A DNA stretch of 64,000 bases, taken from positions 1,984,001 through 2,048,000 of the forward strand of contig NZ_AP022590.1 in NCBI RefSeq assembly GCF_010731775.1. The letters run 5' to 3'. This DNA comes from Mycobacterium mantenii (GTDB lineage: Bacteria; Actinomycetota; Actinomycetes; Mycobacteriales; Mycobacteriaceae). The position numbers were made by a program, and so were the translations under genes. Under the pieces are notes generated by a model, which saw nothing but the letters and a program-made list of their open reading frames with translations, did not search any database and had not been told where the DNA came from. How positions within the stretch are numbered: position 1 is the first letter of the stretch; the number at the start of each line of letters is the position of its first letter. This document shows, one piece after another, positions 44,340 through 53,335 of the stretch.

Positions 44340-44627
44340 CTACACGCTGGTCACCGACTGAGTCATCGTAGCCAGGTCGGTGGTCGATTCAACTTCGTTG
44401 GCGGTATAACGCGTATCGGCTTGGCCGACACTGGTGGCGCGTGCACCCACCTGTGCGGCCATCCCCGCGGTGAATGCCGTGACGTCAATGTGGGCGCCGT
44501 TGACGGCGGCCGCGCTCAGCTGACACGCCAACCCCAGCCCCGTCGGCACGGCCGTGTGGTTTAGACCGTCCACCAAGGCACCCCAGCGGGCCGCCATGGC
44601 TTGGATGCCCGCGCCATCCACACGCAT
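44340..44627 (-). CDS. EspC-like ESX/type VII secretion-associated protein
   Basis: 95-aa helical-hairpin protein. MRVDGAGIQAMAARWGALV and the C-terminal HIDVTAFTAGMAAQVGARATSVGQADTRY match the EspC-like (DUF2580) family, small partners of ESX substrates. The start at 44627 is chosen because the family normally begins here; ATG at 44738 would add 37 residues. It stops 2 nt before the toxin-like gene, so the two are probably co-translated and co-secreted. Confidence 0.65.
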   Translation of the reverse strand: MRVDGAGIQAMAARWGALVDGLNHTAVPTGLGLACQLSAAAVNGAHIDVTAFTAGMAAQVGARATSVGQADTRYTANEVESTTDLATMTQSVTSV

Positions 44628-44804
44628 CGTTTGCCGCACAAGCGGAAGCGTAGGCTGCACGTCACGCGCTTGCCACTCACTGAGACGCCCCAGATACCCC
44701 GCCACGTCGATCCACCGAATGTGGCGATTACCCGCCATTGGATGAAGAGTAAAAATGGTTCACAGCTCTTGTCTCGCACCGTGGATAAGAAGGTGAGGCC
44801 TTCG

Positions 44805-46190
44805 ATGACCGACATGACGGCGCGGTTCGCGCAGATCGTCGGCGAGCACAACTTGCTCACGGGCGACGCCATTTCCGAGGACTATTCGCACGACGAGGTG
44901 CTGACCAAGCCGCCGCAGAAACCGGCGTACCTGGCCAAGCCCGCGACCGCCGAAGAGGTCGCGCAACTGCTCGAGGCCGCCACGGAAAACCAGGTGCCGG
45001 TGACGGCCCGCGGCTCGGGAACCGGCTTGTCGGGCGCGGCCATTCCGCGAGCGGACGGGCTGCTGATCTCCTTCGAACGCATGAACGCCGTGCTGGAGGT
45101 CGACGTCACCAACCAGGTCGCCGTCGTCCAACCCGGGGTGACGCTCACCGCGCTGGACGACGCGACCGCCGGCACCGGGCTGCGGTACATGGTGCACCCC
45201 GGCGAGCTGTCCTCCAGCGTCGGCGGCAACGTCGGCACCAACGCCGGCGGCATGCGCGCGGTCAAGTACGGCATCGCCCGCAACAACGTGCTCGGTCTGC
45301 AGGCGGCGCTGCCCACCGGCGAGCTCATCCGCACCGGCGGCAAGATCGCCAAGGTCTCCACCGGCTACGACCTGACCCAGCTCATCGTCGGCTCCGAAGG
45401 CACCCTGGCCCTGGCCACCGAGGTGATCGTCAAGCTGCATCCGCGCCTCGACCACAGCGCCACCGTGCTCGCCCCGTTCACCGACTTCGACCAGGTGATG
45501 GAGGCGGTGCCCAAGATCCTCGCCAGCGGCCTGGCGCCCTACATCCTGGAGTACATCGACAACGTGACGATGGCCGCGCTCGTCCACACCCAGAACCTCG
45601 AGCTCGGCGTGCCGGACGCCGTCCGCGACAGCTGTCAGGCGTATCTGGTTGTGGCCCTTGAGAATCGGACCGCGGACCGGCTGGACGAGGACGTCGAGAA
45701 GACTGGAGAACTGCTCGCCGAGCTGGGTGCGGTGGACGCCTACGTGCTCGAGGGCGGCTCGGCGCGCAAGCTGATCGAGGCGCGCGAGAAGGCGTTTTGG
45801 ACGCTCAAGGCGCTCAACGCCGACGACCTCATCGACACCGTCGTGCCGCGCGGCGCGATGCCGAAGTTCCTTTCCGGCGCAAGGGGTCTGGCCGCGGCGG
45901 CCGGCGCTGCCGCGGCGGGCTGCGGTCACGCCGGTGACGGCAATGTGCACCTGGCCATCTTCTGCCCCGACCCCGGGATACGAAAGAAGTTGTTGACCGA
46001 CATCTTCGCGCTGGCAATGGAATTGGGTGGTGCGATCTCCGGCGAACACGGCCTCGGTCGCGCTAAGGCCCCGTATTTCATCGAGCTCGAGGACCCGGTC
46101 AAGGTTGACCTGATGCGCCGCATCAAGGCGGGCTTCGACCCGGTCGGCATCCTCAACCCGGACGTCGCCTTAGCGGCACCAGACTCCTAG
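44805..46190 (+). CDS. FAD-linked oxidase (GlcD/D-lactate dehydrogenase type, Rv2280-like)
   Basis: 461-aa flavoenzyme. The FAD-binding type-4 domain has TARGSGTGLSGAAIP and HPGELSSSVGGNVGTNAGG. The C-terminal oxidase domain ends with GCGHAGDGNVHLAIFCPD (metal/substrate His) and GAISGEHGLGRAK. Acts on a 2-hydroxy acid such as D-lactate or glycolate; substrate not inferable. ATG at 44805 begins the family N-terminus after GTGAGG; the frame is open upstream to 44601 but without support. Overlaps the convergent acyltransferase by 4 nt (shared CTAG). Confidence 0.87.
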   Translation: MTDMTARFAQIVGEHNLLTGDAISEDYSHDEVLTKPPQKPAYLAKPATAEEVAQLLEAATENQVPVTARGSGTGLSGAAIPRADGLLISFERMNAVLEVDVTNQVAVVQPGVTLTALDDATAGTGLRYMVHPGELSSSVGGNVGTNAGGMRAVKYGIARNNVLGLQAALPTGELIRTGGKIAKVSTGYDLTQLIVGSEGTLALATEVIVKLHPRLDHSATVLAPFTDFDQVMEAVPKILASGLAPYILEYIDNVTMAALVHTQNLELGVPDAVRDSCQAYLVVALENRTADRLDEDVEKTGELLAELGAVDAYVLEGGSARKLIEAREKAFWTLKALNADDLIDTVVPRGAMPKFLSGARGLAAAAGAAAAGCGHAGDGNVHLAIFCPDPGIRKKLLTDIFALAMELGGAISGEHGLGRAKAPYFIELEDPVKVDLMRRIKAGFDPVGILNPDVALAAPDS

Positions 46191-47005
46191 CCGATGATAG
46201 GGAAGCGGCGCTGAGCGGCCAGGGCCTTGAGCCCCTTTTGCATGACCCCGCGCACGTGGGCATCGAGTTTCTTGATGTCGGCAGCCTCACCGATCTTGGC
46301 GGCCAGGTTGATCGGCGGCAGCACCTCGGTGACGATCTTGGTGGGCAGCGGCAGGTTGACCGGCGCGAGGACGCTCAGCCCGAACGGGAATCCGATCGTT
46401 ATCGGCAAGATGTTGGTGCGGAGGAACTTTCGCTCGAATTTGGTGAGCCCGAGGGCCCGCGACAGCCATTTGCCCCGGGTCAGAAACAGTTGTTCTTCCT
46501 GCCCGCCGATGGAGACGGCAGGAACGATCGGAACGCCGGCCTCCATGGCCGTGGTGATGTAGCCGGTTCGGCCTTCGAAGTCGATGACGTTCTCCCGCAG
46601 GGTCGGTCGGTAGACGTCGTAGTCACCGCCCGGGAAATCCAACACGACGGCACCGGCGGCCAGCGCCTTGGCGGCGTTCTCGCGCGTCGCCCGGATCACC
46701 CCGGTCCGCCGGAAAAACTCGGCCGCCGGTCCGAAAAAAAGTGTGTCGAAGCCAAGCGCATACAGCGGGCGGTCGTACCCGAAGGTGTCGTAATAGGCGA
46801 CGGCGAACACCGACAGGTCGAACGTGAGTATGCCGCCAGAATGATTGCCCACCACCAGGGATGCGCCCTCCGGAAGGTTGTCCAGGCCGCGAACCTCGGA
46901 ACGGAAATATTGCTTCACGATCGGCCGGGTGAGACCGACGACATGCTCAGTCAGACCGCGGTCCCACTTGTCGACGTCGGTCAGGTCTTTGCGTGTGTCG
47001 CTCAT
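46187..47005 (-). CDS. PlsC-like phospholipid/glycerolipid acyltransferase
   Basis: 272-aa acyltransferase-fold protein. The catalytic block reads VVGNHSGGILTFD, the NHSGG...D variant used by a mycobacterial subgroup instead of NHxSxxD. FPGGDYD and a GVPIVPAVSIGG strand are the other conserved blocks. It probably transfers acyl groups to a lysophospholipid or glycerol phosphate at the membrane. ATG at 47005 has AAAGG 6 nt upstream; GTG at 47023 is an alternative. Confidence 0.78.
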   Translation of the reverse strand: MSDTRKDLTDVDKWDRGLTEHVVGLTRPIVKQYFRSEVRGLDNLPEGASLVVGNHSGGILTFDLSVFAVAYYDTFGYDRPLYALGFDTLFFGPAAEFFRRTGVIRATRENAAKALAAGAVVLDFPGGDYDVYRPTLRENVIDFEGRTGYITTAMEAGVPIVPAVSIGGQEEQLFLTRGKWLSRALGLTKFERKFLRTNILPITIGFPFGLSVLAPVNLPLPTKIVTEVLPPINLAAKIGEAADIKKLDAHVRGVMQKGLKALAAQRRFPIIG

Positions 47006-47041
47006 GCGCCTTTGCCAGCTCACCGATCCCTGAGGAAGCTG

Positions 47042-47257
47042 ATGCTACGCCGCGGTGCCGTCGATGACGGACGCTTTTGCCCGCCTCCCGGCGACACATT
47101 TGGCGCGACCGCGCTGCGGGCACTCTTCGAAAGCTTCCCCGATCTGCGCCTCACCGCTCCCCCGCAGCGGCGCGGTCTGATCAACTTGCACGGATACACT
47201 TGGCTGCCGGCCCAACTCGGCCACCGCAGAACGACTTGCGCCACACTGCCCGTCTAA
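47042..47257 (+). pseudogene. Cytochrome P450 C-terminal remnant
   Basis: A 71-aa frame whose middle (ALRALFESFPDLRLTAPPQRRG, then LHGYTWLPAQLG) reads like the last 45 residues of an actinobacterial P450 after the heme loop. The heme Cys region is degenerate (DGRFCPPPGDTFGA) and nothing of the rest remains upstream. A GAGGAAG precedes the ATG, so a short peptide could be made, but no P450 function is possible. Confidence 0.45.
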
Positions 47258-47272
47258 AGCTCAGGAGTCGTC

Positions 47273-47683
47273 ATGTCCCCCAAGGATCATCCCAACAGCG
47301 CCCCGGGCCTGCCAATGCTGTTTCCCGCCTGGATCGACCGGCTGCAGATGAAATACATGAACCCGGTTATGCGCCGGGTGGCCCGCTTTCTGCCGACGTT
47401 CGTGGTGGTCAACCATCGCGGCCGCAAATTGGGCAAGCCCTATCGCACCGTAGTGAACGCCTACCGTAAAGGCGACGTCGTCGCAATCCTGTTGGGCCAC
47501 GGCAAGACCGACTGGGTCAAGAACCTGCTGGCCGCCGGCGAGGCGGATCTAGAGATGCGCAACCGCGACGTGCACATCAGCAACCTGCGGGTGCTGCCCA
47601 CCGGCGCCGAGGGCGACGGGCTGCCGTTCGTCGCGCGTCTGGGTCTACGCCGGATGGGCGTCCTGGTCGCCGACGTGGCCTGA
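47273..47683 (+). CDS. Deazaflavin (F420)-dependent nitroreductase-family protein (Ddn-like)
   Basis: 136-aa split-barrel protein: VVNHRGRKLGKPYRTVVNAYRKGD, LLGHGKTDWVKNLLAAGEADL, and RNRDVHISNLRVL are the F420-binding family blocks. Members reduce quinones or nitro compounds with F420H2 at the membrane. Ten bases separate its ATG from an AGG-rich ribosome site (TCAGGAG). Convergent with trxB. Confidence 0.82.
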   Translation: MSPKDHPNSAPGLPMLFPAWIDRLQMKYMNPVMRRVARFLPTFVVVNHRGRKLGKPYRTVVNAYRKGDVVAILLGHGKTDWVKNLLAAGEADLEMRNRDVHISNLRVLPTGAEGDGLPFVARLGLRRMGVLVADVA

Positions 47684-47688
47684 GAACC

Positions 47689-48678
47689 TCAGCTAGGCAA
47701 CGACTCTCGGCCGATCGCCGGTGTGAGGGAGGCATCGACCTCGGTTTCTTCGTGGTCGGCGAGCCAGCGTTCGGCGTCGATGGCGGCCGAGCAGCCGCTG
47801 CCGGCGGCGGTGACGGCCTGCCGGTAAGTGCGATCCACCAGGTCCCCGGCGGCGAACACCCCATCGATCGAGGTGGCCGTGGTGTGCCCGCGCACCAGCA
47901 CATAGCCCTCAGGGTCGGTCTCGAGCACCTCGCGCACCAACTCCGAACGCGGGTCATGCCCGATCGCCACGAACACCCCGGTGACCGCCAACGTGGACAC
48001 CTCACCGCTGACGGTGTCGCGCAGCCGCAACCCCGTCACCGTCTGCTCACCCTCAACGGCCTCCACGGCCTTGTTCGTCACGATGGTGATCTTGTCACTG
48101 GCCTTCGCGCGTTCCAGCATGATCCGGCTGGCGCGAAACTCCTCCCGCCGATGCACCAGCGTCACGCTGCGGGCAAAGCGGGTCAAAAAGGTGGCCTCCT
48201 CCATCGCCGAGTCCCCACCACCGATCACCGCGATGTCTTGATCCCTAAAAAAGAACCCATCACAGGTCGCACACGAGCTCACCCGCGGCCCAGCAACTCC
48301 TGCTCCCCGGGCACCCCAAATAGCGCGCCGCCGCCCCATCGCCAAGATCACCGACCGCGCCCGATGCGTCTGGCCCTCAGACGTGGTCACCGTCTTGACC
48401 CGACCCTGCAGCGACACCGACTCGACGTCTTCCATCCGCAGATCCGCACCAAAACGCAACGCCTGCTCACGCATCTGATCCATCAACTCCGGACCCGTGA
48501 TCCCATCACGAAAACCCGGGAAATTCTCCACCTCGGTGGTCGTCATCAACGCCCCACCAAACGACGTCCCCTCAAACACCACCGGCGCCAACTGCGCCCG
48601 CGCCGTATACAACGCCGCGGTATACCCAGCAGGACCCGAACCAATAACGATCACGTCGTGGATGTCGGTGGAACTCAT
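47689..48678 (-). CDS. trxB: Thioredoxin reductase with a locally frame-shuffled segment
   Basis: 329-aa NADPH:thioredoxin reductase. FAD motif [16 protein letters not shown], redox CATC in [16 protein letters not shown] motif [10 protein letters not shown] and C-terminal [10 protein letters not shown] are intact. Start at 48678 (MSSTDIHD) is the family N-terminus. Just before the CATC motif, the expected [20 protein letters not shown] reads [17 protein letters not shown] because one G is absent from each of three runs (48334-48337, 48314-48317, 48282-48284); the three losses restore the frame. No thioredoxin gene is adjacent. Confidence 0.87.
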   Translation of the reverse strand: MSSTDIHDVIVIGSGPAGYTAALYTARAQLAPVVFEGTSFGGALMTTTEVENFPGFRDGITGPELMDQMREQALRFGADLRMEDVESVSLQGRVKTVTTSEGQTHRARSVILAMGRRRAIWGARGAGVAGPRVSSCATCDGFFFRDQDIAVIGGGDSAMEEATFLTRFARSVTLVHRREEFRASRIMLERAKASDKITIVTNKAVEAVEGEQTVTGLRLRDTVSGEVSTLAVTGVFVAIGHDPRSELVREVLETDPEGYVLVRGHTTATSIDGVFAAGDLVDRTYRQAVTAAGSGCSAAIDAERWLADHEETEVDASLTPAIGRESLPS

Positions 48679-48798
48679 AACCGGCCACACTACTGCGAAT
48701 CCCAAAAGTGCCGCGTCCAATCCTTCTGGCCGGCAAGGCGGAAACGTGAACCCGCGCACACAACGGCCGGTTGTGCCCTCACAACATCCCGACCTCTA

Positions 48799-48820
48799 CT
48801 GACGCCCCCGTCAGGGGGGC
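48799..48820. promoter_or_regulatory. Inverted repeat CTGACG-N4-CGTCAG in the nirA leader, overlapping a GC hairpin
   Basis: Arms CTGACG (48799-48804) and CGTCAG (48809-48814) are perfectly symmetrical; an overlapping hairpin GCCCCC/GGGGGC uses 48804-48809 and 48815-48820. It sits about 160 nt upstream of nirA in a 297-nt gene-free stretch (48679-48975). It may be an operator for sulfur control or an RNA structure; the binding factor is unknown. Confidence 0.45.
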
Positions 48821-48975
48821 ACTATGGAAATCGCGACCCGTGGGTCCAACGACGAACTTACGGGTGCCTACAGACCCAACATCATCGCGATGCCGCGGCC
48901 CGCCAGCCCGCCCTGAGGCCGCATGACGGTCCGCTCTAAGCCCGCTCTGCGCCGCCGCGAGGAATGAGAAGCCAC

Positions 48976-50643
48976 ATGACCACCGCACGTCCCGCCAAGA
49001 CCCGCAACGACGGTCAGTGGGCACTGGGCGATCGCGAACCGCTCAACCACGCCGAGCAGTTCAAGACCGACGACGCGCCGCTGAACGTGCGCGACCGCAT
49101 CATCAACGTCTACGCCAAAGAGGGCTTCGACAGCATCGCCAAGGACGATCTGCGCGGGCGGTTCCGCTGGATGGGCCTCTACACGCAGCGCGAGCAGGGC
49201 TACGACGGCAGCTGGACCGGCGACGAGAACACCGACAAGATCGAAGCCAAGTACTTCATGATGCGGGTCCGTTCGGACGGCAAGGCCATGACCGCGCACA
49301 CGATGCGCACCCTGGGCCAGATTTCCACCGAATTCGCCCGCGACACCGCCGACATCAGCGACCGGGAAAACCTGCAGCTGCACTGGATTCGCATCGAGGA
49401 CGTCCCCGAGATCTGGCGGCGGCTCGATTCGGTGGGACTGCAGACCACCGAGGCCTGCGGTGACTGCCCGCGCGGCATCCACGGTTCGCCGCTGGCCGGC
49501 GATTCGCTCGACGAGGTGCTCGACCCGTCGCCCGCGATCGACGAGATCGTCCGGCGCTCGCTGAACAATCCCGAGTACGCCAACCTGCCGCGCAAGTACA
49601 AGACCGCGGTCTCCGGTTTGCAAGACGTCTCGCACGAGACGCATGACGTCGCGTTCGTCGGCGTCATCCACCCCGAACACGGGCCCGGCCTGGACCTGTG
49701 GGTGGGTGGCGGCCTGTCGACCAACCCGATGCTGGCCCAGCGGCTCGGCGTGTGGGTTCCGCTGGACGAGGTCGCCGACGTCTGGGAGGGCGTCACCCAG
49801 CTCTTCCGCGACTACGGCTACCGCCGGCTGCGCGCCAAGGCCCGGCTGAAGTTCCTGGTCAAGGACTGGGGCGTGGAGAAATTCCGCGAGGTTCTCGAGA
49901 ACGAATACCTCAACCGCCGGTTGATCGATGGACCGGCGCCCGCGCCGGTCAAGCACACCATCGACCACGTCGGGGTGCAGAGGATCAAGAACGGCCTCAA
50001 CGCCGTCGGCGTCGCCCCGATCGTCGGGCGCGTGTCGGGCAGCACCCTGTCGGCGGTGGCCGACCTGATGGAGAAGGCCGGCTCCGACCGAGCGCGGTGG
50101 ACCCCGTTCCAGAAGCTGGTCATTCTCGACGTTCCCGACGACAAGGTCGACGAACTGGTCGCGGGTCTGGAGGCGCTGGGCCTGCCGTCGCGGCCCTCGT
50201 CGTGGCGCAAGAACACCATGGCGTGCACCGGAATCGAGTACTGCAAGCTGTCGTTCGCCGAAACCCGGGTTCGCGCGCAGACGTTGGTGCCCGAGCTGGA
50301 ACAGCGCCTGGCCGACGTCGATTCCAGGCTCAACCTGCCGATCAGCGTGCACCTCAACGGATGCCCGAACTCGTGCGCGCGAATTCAGGTGGCCGACATC
50401 GGTTTCAAGGGACAGTGGATCGACGACGGCGAGGGTAATTCGGTCGAGGGCTTCCAGGTTCACCTCGGCGGCGGCCTGGGCGAGCAGAGCGGCTTTGGCC
50501 GAAAGCTGCGCCAGCACAAGGTCACCAGCGCCGAACTGGGCGACTACATCGACCGGGTGACGCGCAAATACCTCGACGGCCGCCAGGACGGTGAGACTTT
50601 CGCTTCCTGGGCGCTGCGCGCCGACGAAGACGAATTGCGCTGA
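48976..50643 (+). CDS. nirA: Ferredoxin-dependent sulfite reductase
   Basis: 555-aa siroheme/[4Fe-4S] enzyme reducing sulfite to sulfide with ferredoxin electrons; clearly NirA/SirA (Rv2391) by N-terminus MTTARPAK and overall sequence. Cluster/siroheme cysteines are MACTGIEYCKLSF (C-x5-C) and NGCPNSCARIQ (C-x3-C). TEACGDCP and the Tyr of GLYTQREQGYDG match the Tyr-Cys pair known near the NirA active site. ATG at 48964 (MRSH) is an alternative with a ribosome site that is too close. First gene of the operon nirA-cysH-chelatase. Confidence 0.93.
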   Translation: MTTARPAKTRNDGQWALGDREPLNHAEQFKTDDAPLNVRDRIINVYAKEGFDSIAKDDLRGRFRWMGLYTQREQGYDGSWTGDENTDKIEAKYFMMRVRSDGKAMTAHTMRTLGQISTEFARDTADISDRENLQLHWIRIEDVPEIWRRLDSVGLQTTEACGDCPRGIHGSPLAGDSLDEVLDPSPAIDEIVRRSLNNPEYANLPRKYKTAVSGLQDVSHETHDVAFVGVIHPEHGPGLDLWVGGGLSTNPMLAQRLGVWVPLDEVADVWEGVTQLFRDYGYRRLRAKARLKFLVKDWGVEKFREVLENEYLNRRLIDGPAPAPVKHTIDHVGVQRIKNGLNAVGVAPIVGRVSGSTLSAVADLMEKAGSDRARWTPFQKLVILDVPDDKVDELVAGLEALGLPSRPSSWRKNTMACTGIEYCKLSFAETRVRAQTLVPELEQRLADVDSRLNLPISVHLNGCPNSCARIQVADIGFKGQWIDDGEGNSVEGFQVHLGGGLGEQSGFGRKLRQHKVTSAELGDYIDRVTRKYLDGRQDGETFASWALRADEDELR

Positions 50644-50650
50644 GGCCGAC

Positions 50651-51388
50651 ATGGTGGCGATGAATTTCACCGAAGAACAGCTGCGCGAGCTGGCCGCGCG
50701 CGGCGCGTCAGAGATGGAAGGCGCCAGCGCAGTCGACGTATTGCGTTGGACTGACGAACATTTCGGCGGCACCGACGGACCCCGCGACGGAGCCAACTGC
50801 AAGTTCGTGGTGGCCTGCAACATGCAGGACGCGGTGATGGTTTCGCTGGCGGCCGACGTGCACCCGGGAGTGCCCGTGCTATTCCTGGACACCGGCTATC
50901 ACTTCGCCGAAACCATCGGCACCCGCGACGCGGTCGACTCCGTCTACGACATCCACCTGCTCAACGTCGAGCCCGAGCACACCGTGGCCGAGCAAGACGA
51001 GCAGCTGGGCAAGGACCTGTTCGCCCGCGACCCCAACGAATGCTGCCGGCTGCGCAAGGTCGTGCCCCTGCGCCGGGCGCTGCGCGGATACGCGGCCTGG
51101 GTCAGCGGGCTGCGCCGGGTCGAGGCGCCCACCCGCGCCAACGCCCCGCTGATCAGCTTCGACGACTCGTTCAAGGTGGTGAAGGTCAACCCGATCGCGG
51201 CCTGGACCGACGAAGACGTCGACGCCTACATCGAGCAGCACCACGTGCTGGTCAACCCGCTCGTCGACGAGGGCTACCCGTCGATCGGCTGCGCCCCGTG
51301 CACCGTCAAGCCGGCCGAGGGCGAAGACCCACGCAGCGGACGCTGGCGGGGACGAAACAAGGTCGAATGCGGGTTACACGCCTCATGA
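50651..51388 (+). CDS. cysH: Adenosine 5'-phosphosulfate reductase
   Basis: 245-aa thioredoxin-dependent APS reductase, converting APS to sulfite and AMP. The [4Fe-4S] motif is present as NECCRLRK and GCAPCT, which marks APS rather than PAPS specificity, and the catalytic Cys is in the C-terminal ECGLHAS. LDTGYHFAET is the nucleotide-binding segment. ATG at 50651 lies 7 nt after the nirA stop. It supplies sulfite to NirA. Confidence 0.94.
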   Translation: MVAMNFTEEQLRELAARGASEMEGASAVDVLRWTDEHFGGTDGPRDGANCKFVVACNMQDAVMVSLAADVHPGVPVLFLDTGYHFAETIGTRDAVDSVYDIHLLNVEPEHTVAEQDEQLGKDLFARDPNECCRLRKVVPLRRALRGYAAWVSGLRRVEAPTRANAPLISFDDSFKVVKVNPIAAWTDEDVDAYIEQHHVLVNPLVDEGYPSIGCAPCTVKPAEGEDPRSGRWRGRNKVECGLHAS

Positions 51389-52101
51389 GCACCCTCGTCC
51401 TCACCGCGCACGGCAGCCGCGACCCCCGGTCGGGCGCCAACGCCCACGCCGTGGCCGAGCGGCTGGCGATGATGCGGCCCGGCCTCGACGTGCGGCTGGC
51501 GTTCCTCGAGCTCAACACCCCGAACTTCGGCGACGTGCTGGCCGGGTTGCCGGACAGCCGCCGCGCGGTGGTCGCCCCGCTACTGCTGGCCAGCGCCTAC
51601 CACGCGCGCCTGGACATCCCCAAGCAGATCGCCGAGGCCCGCGCCCACGGCATCCGCCAAGCCGCCGTGCTCGGTGAAGACGAGCGGCTGGTGTCGGTGC
51701 TGCGCGAAGGCCTTGTCGAGGTAGGGGTTTCCCCGCTCGACGACGGTCTCGGGGTGATGGTGGTGGCGATCGGTTCGTCCAACCTCGCCGCCAATGCGCG
51801 CACCGCGAAGGTGGCGGCCCGGCTGGCCGCCGGCACCCAGTGGGCCGGTACCACAATGGCATTCGCCACCCGGCCCGAAGCCTCGGTGGCCCGCGGCGCC
51901 GAGCTGTTGCGCCGCCGCGGCGCGCGCCGGCTCGTGATCGCACCCTGGTTCTTGGCGCCGGGCCTGATCACCGACGGCGTGTCAAACTTCGCCCGCGACA
52001 ACGACATTCCGATGGCGGCCCCGCTGGGCGCGCACCGGCTGGTGGCCGAGACCGTGCTCGATCGCTACGACGAGGCGATCGCCGACGACGCCGCGGCCTA
52101 G
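51385..52101 (+). CDS. che1: Sirohydrochlorin ferrochelatase / CbiX-type chelatase (Rv2393-like)
   Basis: 238-aa two-domain class II chelatase. N-terminal LTAHGSRDPRSGANAHA carries the metal-binding His, and the second half repeats the fold (VVAIGSSNLAANART). Inserts iron into sirohydrochlorin to make the siroheme of NirA, explaining its place in the operon. Start ATG at 51385 overlaps the cysH stop as ATGA. Confidence 0.88.
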   Translation: MSTLVLTAHGSRDPRSGANAHAVAERLAMMRPGLDVRLAFLELNTPNFGDVLAGLPDSRRAVVAPLLLASAYHARLDIPKQIAEARAHGIRQAAVLGEDERLVSVLREGLVEVGVSPLDDGLGVMVVAIGSSNLAANARTAKVAARLAAGTQWAGTTMAFATRPEASVARGAELLRRRGARRLVIAPWFLAPGLITDGVSNFARDNDIPMAAPLGAHRLVAETVLDRYDEAIADDAAA

Positions 52102-53047
52102 CTTTTCGATGCCGCGCTGCGGCTGATGATGTGGCTGAGCAAGTCGCGGATCGCTCCGGCCGGCGGGTGCGCCCGCCGATCCAGATGGCCCGAAACTTGC
52201 GGCGCAGGTCCAACTTCGGGATGTGCACCGCGTGCAGACGGCCGACCGCCAGGTCGTCGGCCACCGCGAGTCGGCTCATGGTCGCCGGGCCCGCGCCGGC
52301 GAGCACGGCGGCGCGCATCGCCGCCGCGGAGGTCAATTCCAGCACGGGCGCGGCCTGTTGCATCTCCTCGCCGAGCACCTTGCGCAACGCCACCGTCAGC
52401 GAATCGCGGATGCCCGAATGGGGTTCGCGGGCCACCAGCGGTGTCTGCGCGAGTTCGCGCGCGGTCACCACCCGCGACCGTCGCGCCCACTTGTGGTTGG
52501 GCGGGACCACGATCACCAGCTCGTCTCCCCCCACCACACAGCTACCCAAACCCTTTGGTGTACCCGGGTTTTCGACGAACCCAAGATCGGCGCTACCGTC
52601 ACGGACCGAGGCGATGGCGTGTTCGCTGTTGGTGGCGGTCAGAATCACCTGAGGCGCGTTGTCGCCGCGCCGCGTCGCCTCGTTCTGCAGGGACAGCAGC
52701 CAGTGCGGCATGAGTTGTTCGGAGATCGTTTGGCTGGCCGCCACCCTGATGCGTTCGCGGCCTTCTTTGCGCAGCGAACCCAGGCCCGCATCGATTTCGC
52801 CCGCGACGTCGAGCAGCCGGGTCGCCCAATCCGCGACGATCAGGCCCGCGGGCGTCAGTTGGGAGCCGCGCGTCGTGCGGACGGCCAGGGTAACGCCGAT
52901 CTGGGCCTCCATGGTGGCGAGCCGGCGGGATATCGCCTGCTGGGTCAGCCCGAGTTCGCGCGCGGCCCGGCCGAGGCTGCCGGTCTCGGCGATCGCCAAA
53001 AATGCCTCGAACGCGGCGAGTTCGGGCAGCCGAGGGCTAAGTGGCAT
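51968..53047 (-). CDS. LysR-family regulator with shifted C-terminus
   Basis: LysR-type regulator: HTH in SLGRAARELGLTQQAISRRLATMEAQIGVTL, then the periplasmic-binding-like effector domain. As read the frame gives 359 aa, but after AIWIGG it turns into an Arg/Pro-rich tail antisense to the chelatase gene. Adding one G in the G-run at 52172-52174 yields AHPPAGAIRDLLSHIISRSAASKS and a stop at 52098, a normal LysR length of about 317 aa. Resembles Rv2282c by position near the FAD oxidase and LipM genes. Probably controls itself or the sulfur/ferredoxin genes. Confidence 0.8.
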   Translation of the reverse strand: MPLSPRLPELAAFEAFLAIAETGSLGRAARELGLTQQAISRRLATMEAQIGVTLAVRTTRGSQLTPAGLIVADWATRLLDVAGEIDAGLGSLRKEGRERIRVAASQTISEQLMPHWLLSLQNEATRRGDNAPQVILTATNSEHAIASVRDGSADLGFVENPGTPKGLGSCVVGGDELVIVVPPNHKWARRSRVVTARELAQTPLVAREPHSGIRDSLTVALRKVLGEEMQQAAPVLELTSAAAMRAAVLAGAGPATMSRLAVADDLAVGRLHAVHIPKLDLRRKFRAIWIGGRTRRPERSATCSATSSAAARHRKARPRRRRRSPRRSDRARSRPPAGARPAGPPSECRCRGRSLTRRR

Positions 53048-53071
53048 GGGCGGCAGCTCACAATCAAATCG

Positions 53072-53097
53072 TGTGACACAACTATAGCTTGTGACAC
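53072..53097. promoter_or_regulatory. Direct repeat TGTGACAC, candidate LysR site
   Basis: TGTGACAC occurs at 53072-53079 and again at 53090-53097, 18 bp apart, just upstream of the LysR gene and in the 288-nt region shared with the divergent ferredoxin. The spacer is AT-rich (ACTATAGCT). Spacing of nearly two helical turns suits a LysR dimer of dimers; no other structure was seen in 53048-53335. Confidence 0.35.
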
Positions 53098-53335
53098 CAC
53101 AACGCCAAACCTCTACTCACGCCGCGCCCCGGCCGGAACGATGGGACACATGGACCGCGCAGCCGACCAGGTTCAGACCAGGCAGCCTGGGCCTCGCGCT
53201 TTTGCGGGCCGCCCAACGCTTCAACCAAGAGGCCGGTAGCCCGCGCGTACGCCGTCGCGCTAAATTAGCCAGCCAGACCGTGAATTGACGGCTTGCACCC
53301 GGCTGACCCGCTCGCCAGAAGGAAGGACAACACCC

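Noticed and set aside
48679..48975. Leaderless polycysteine attenuator upstream of nirA
   Set aside because: Such leaders are known for mycobacterial sulfur operons, so I looked. Small ORFs at 48824 and 48923 exist, but neither encodes cysteines.
48868..50892. 674-codon minus-strand frame over nirA
   Set aside because: Mirror of nirA codons; nirA itself has unmistakable family motifs.
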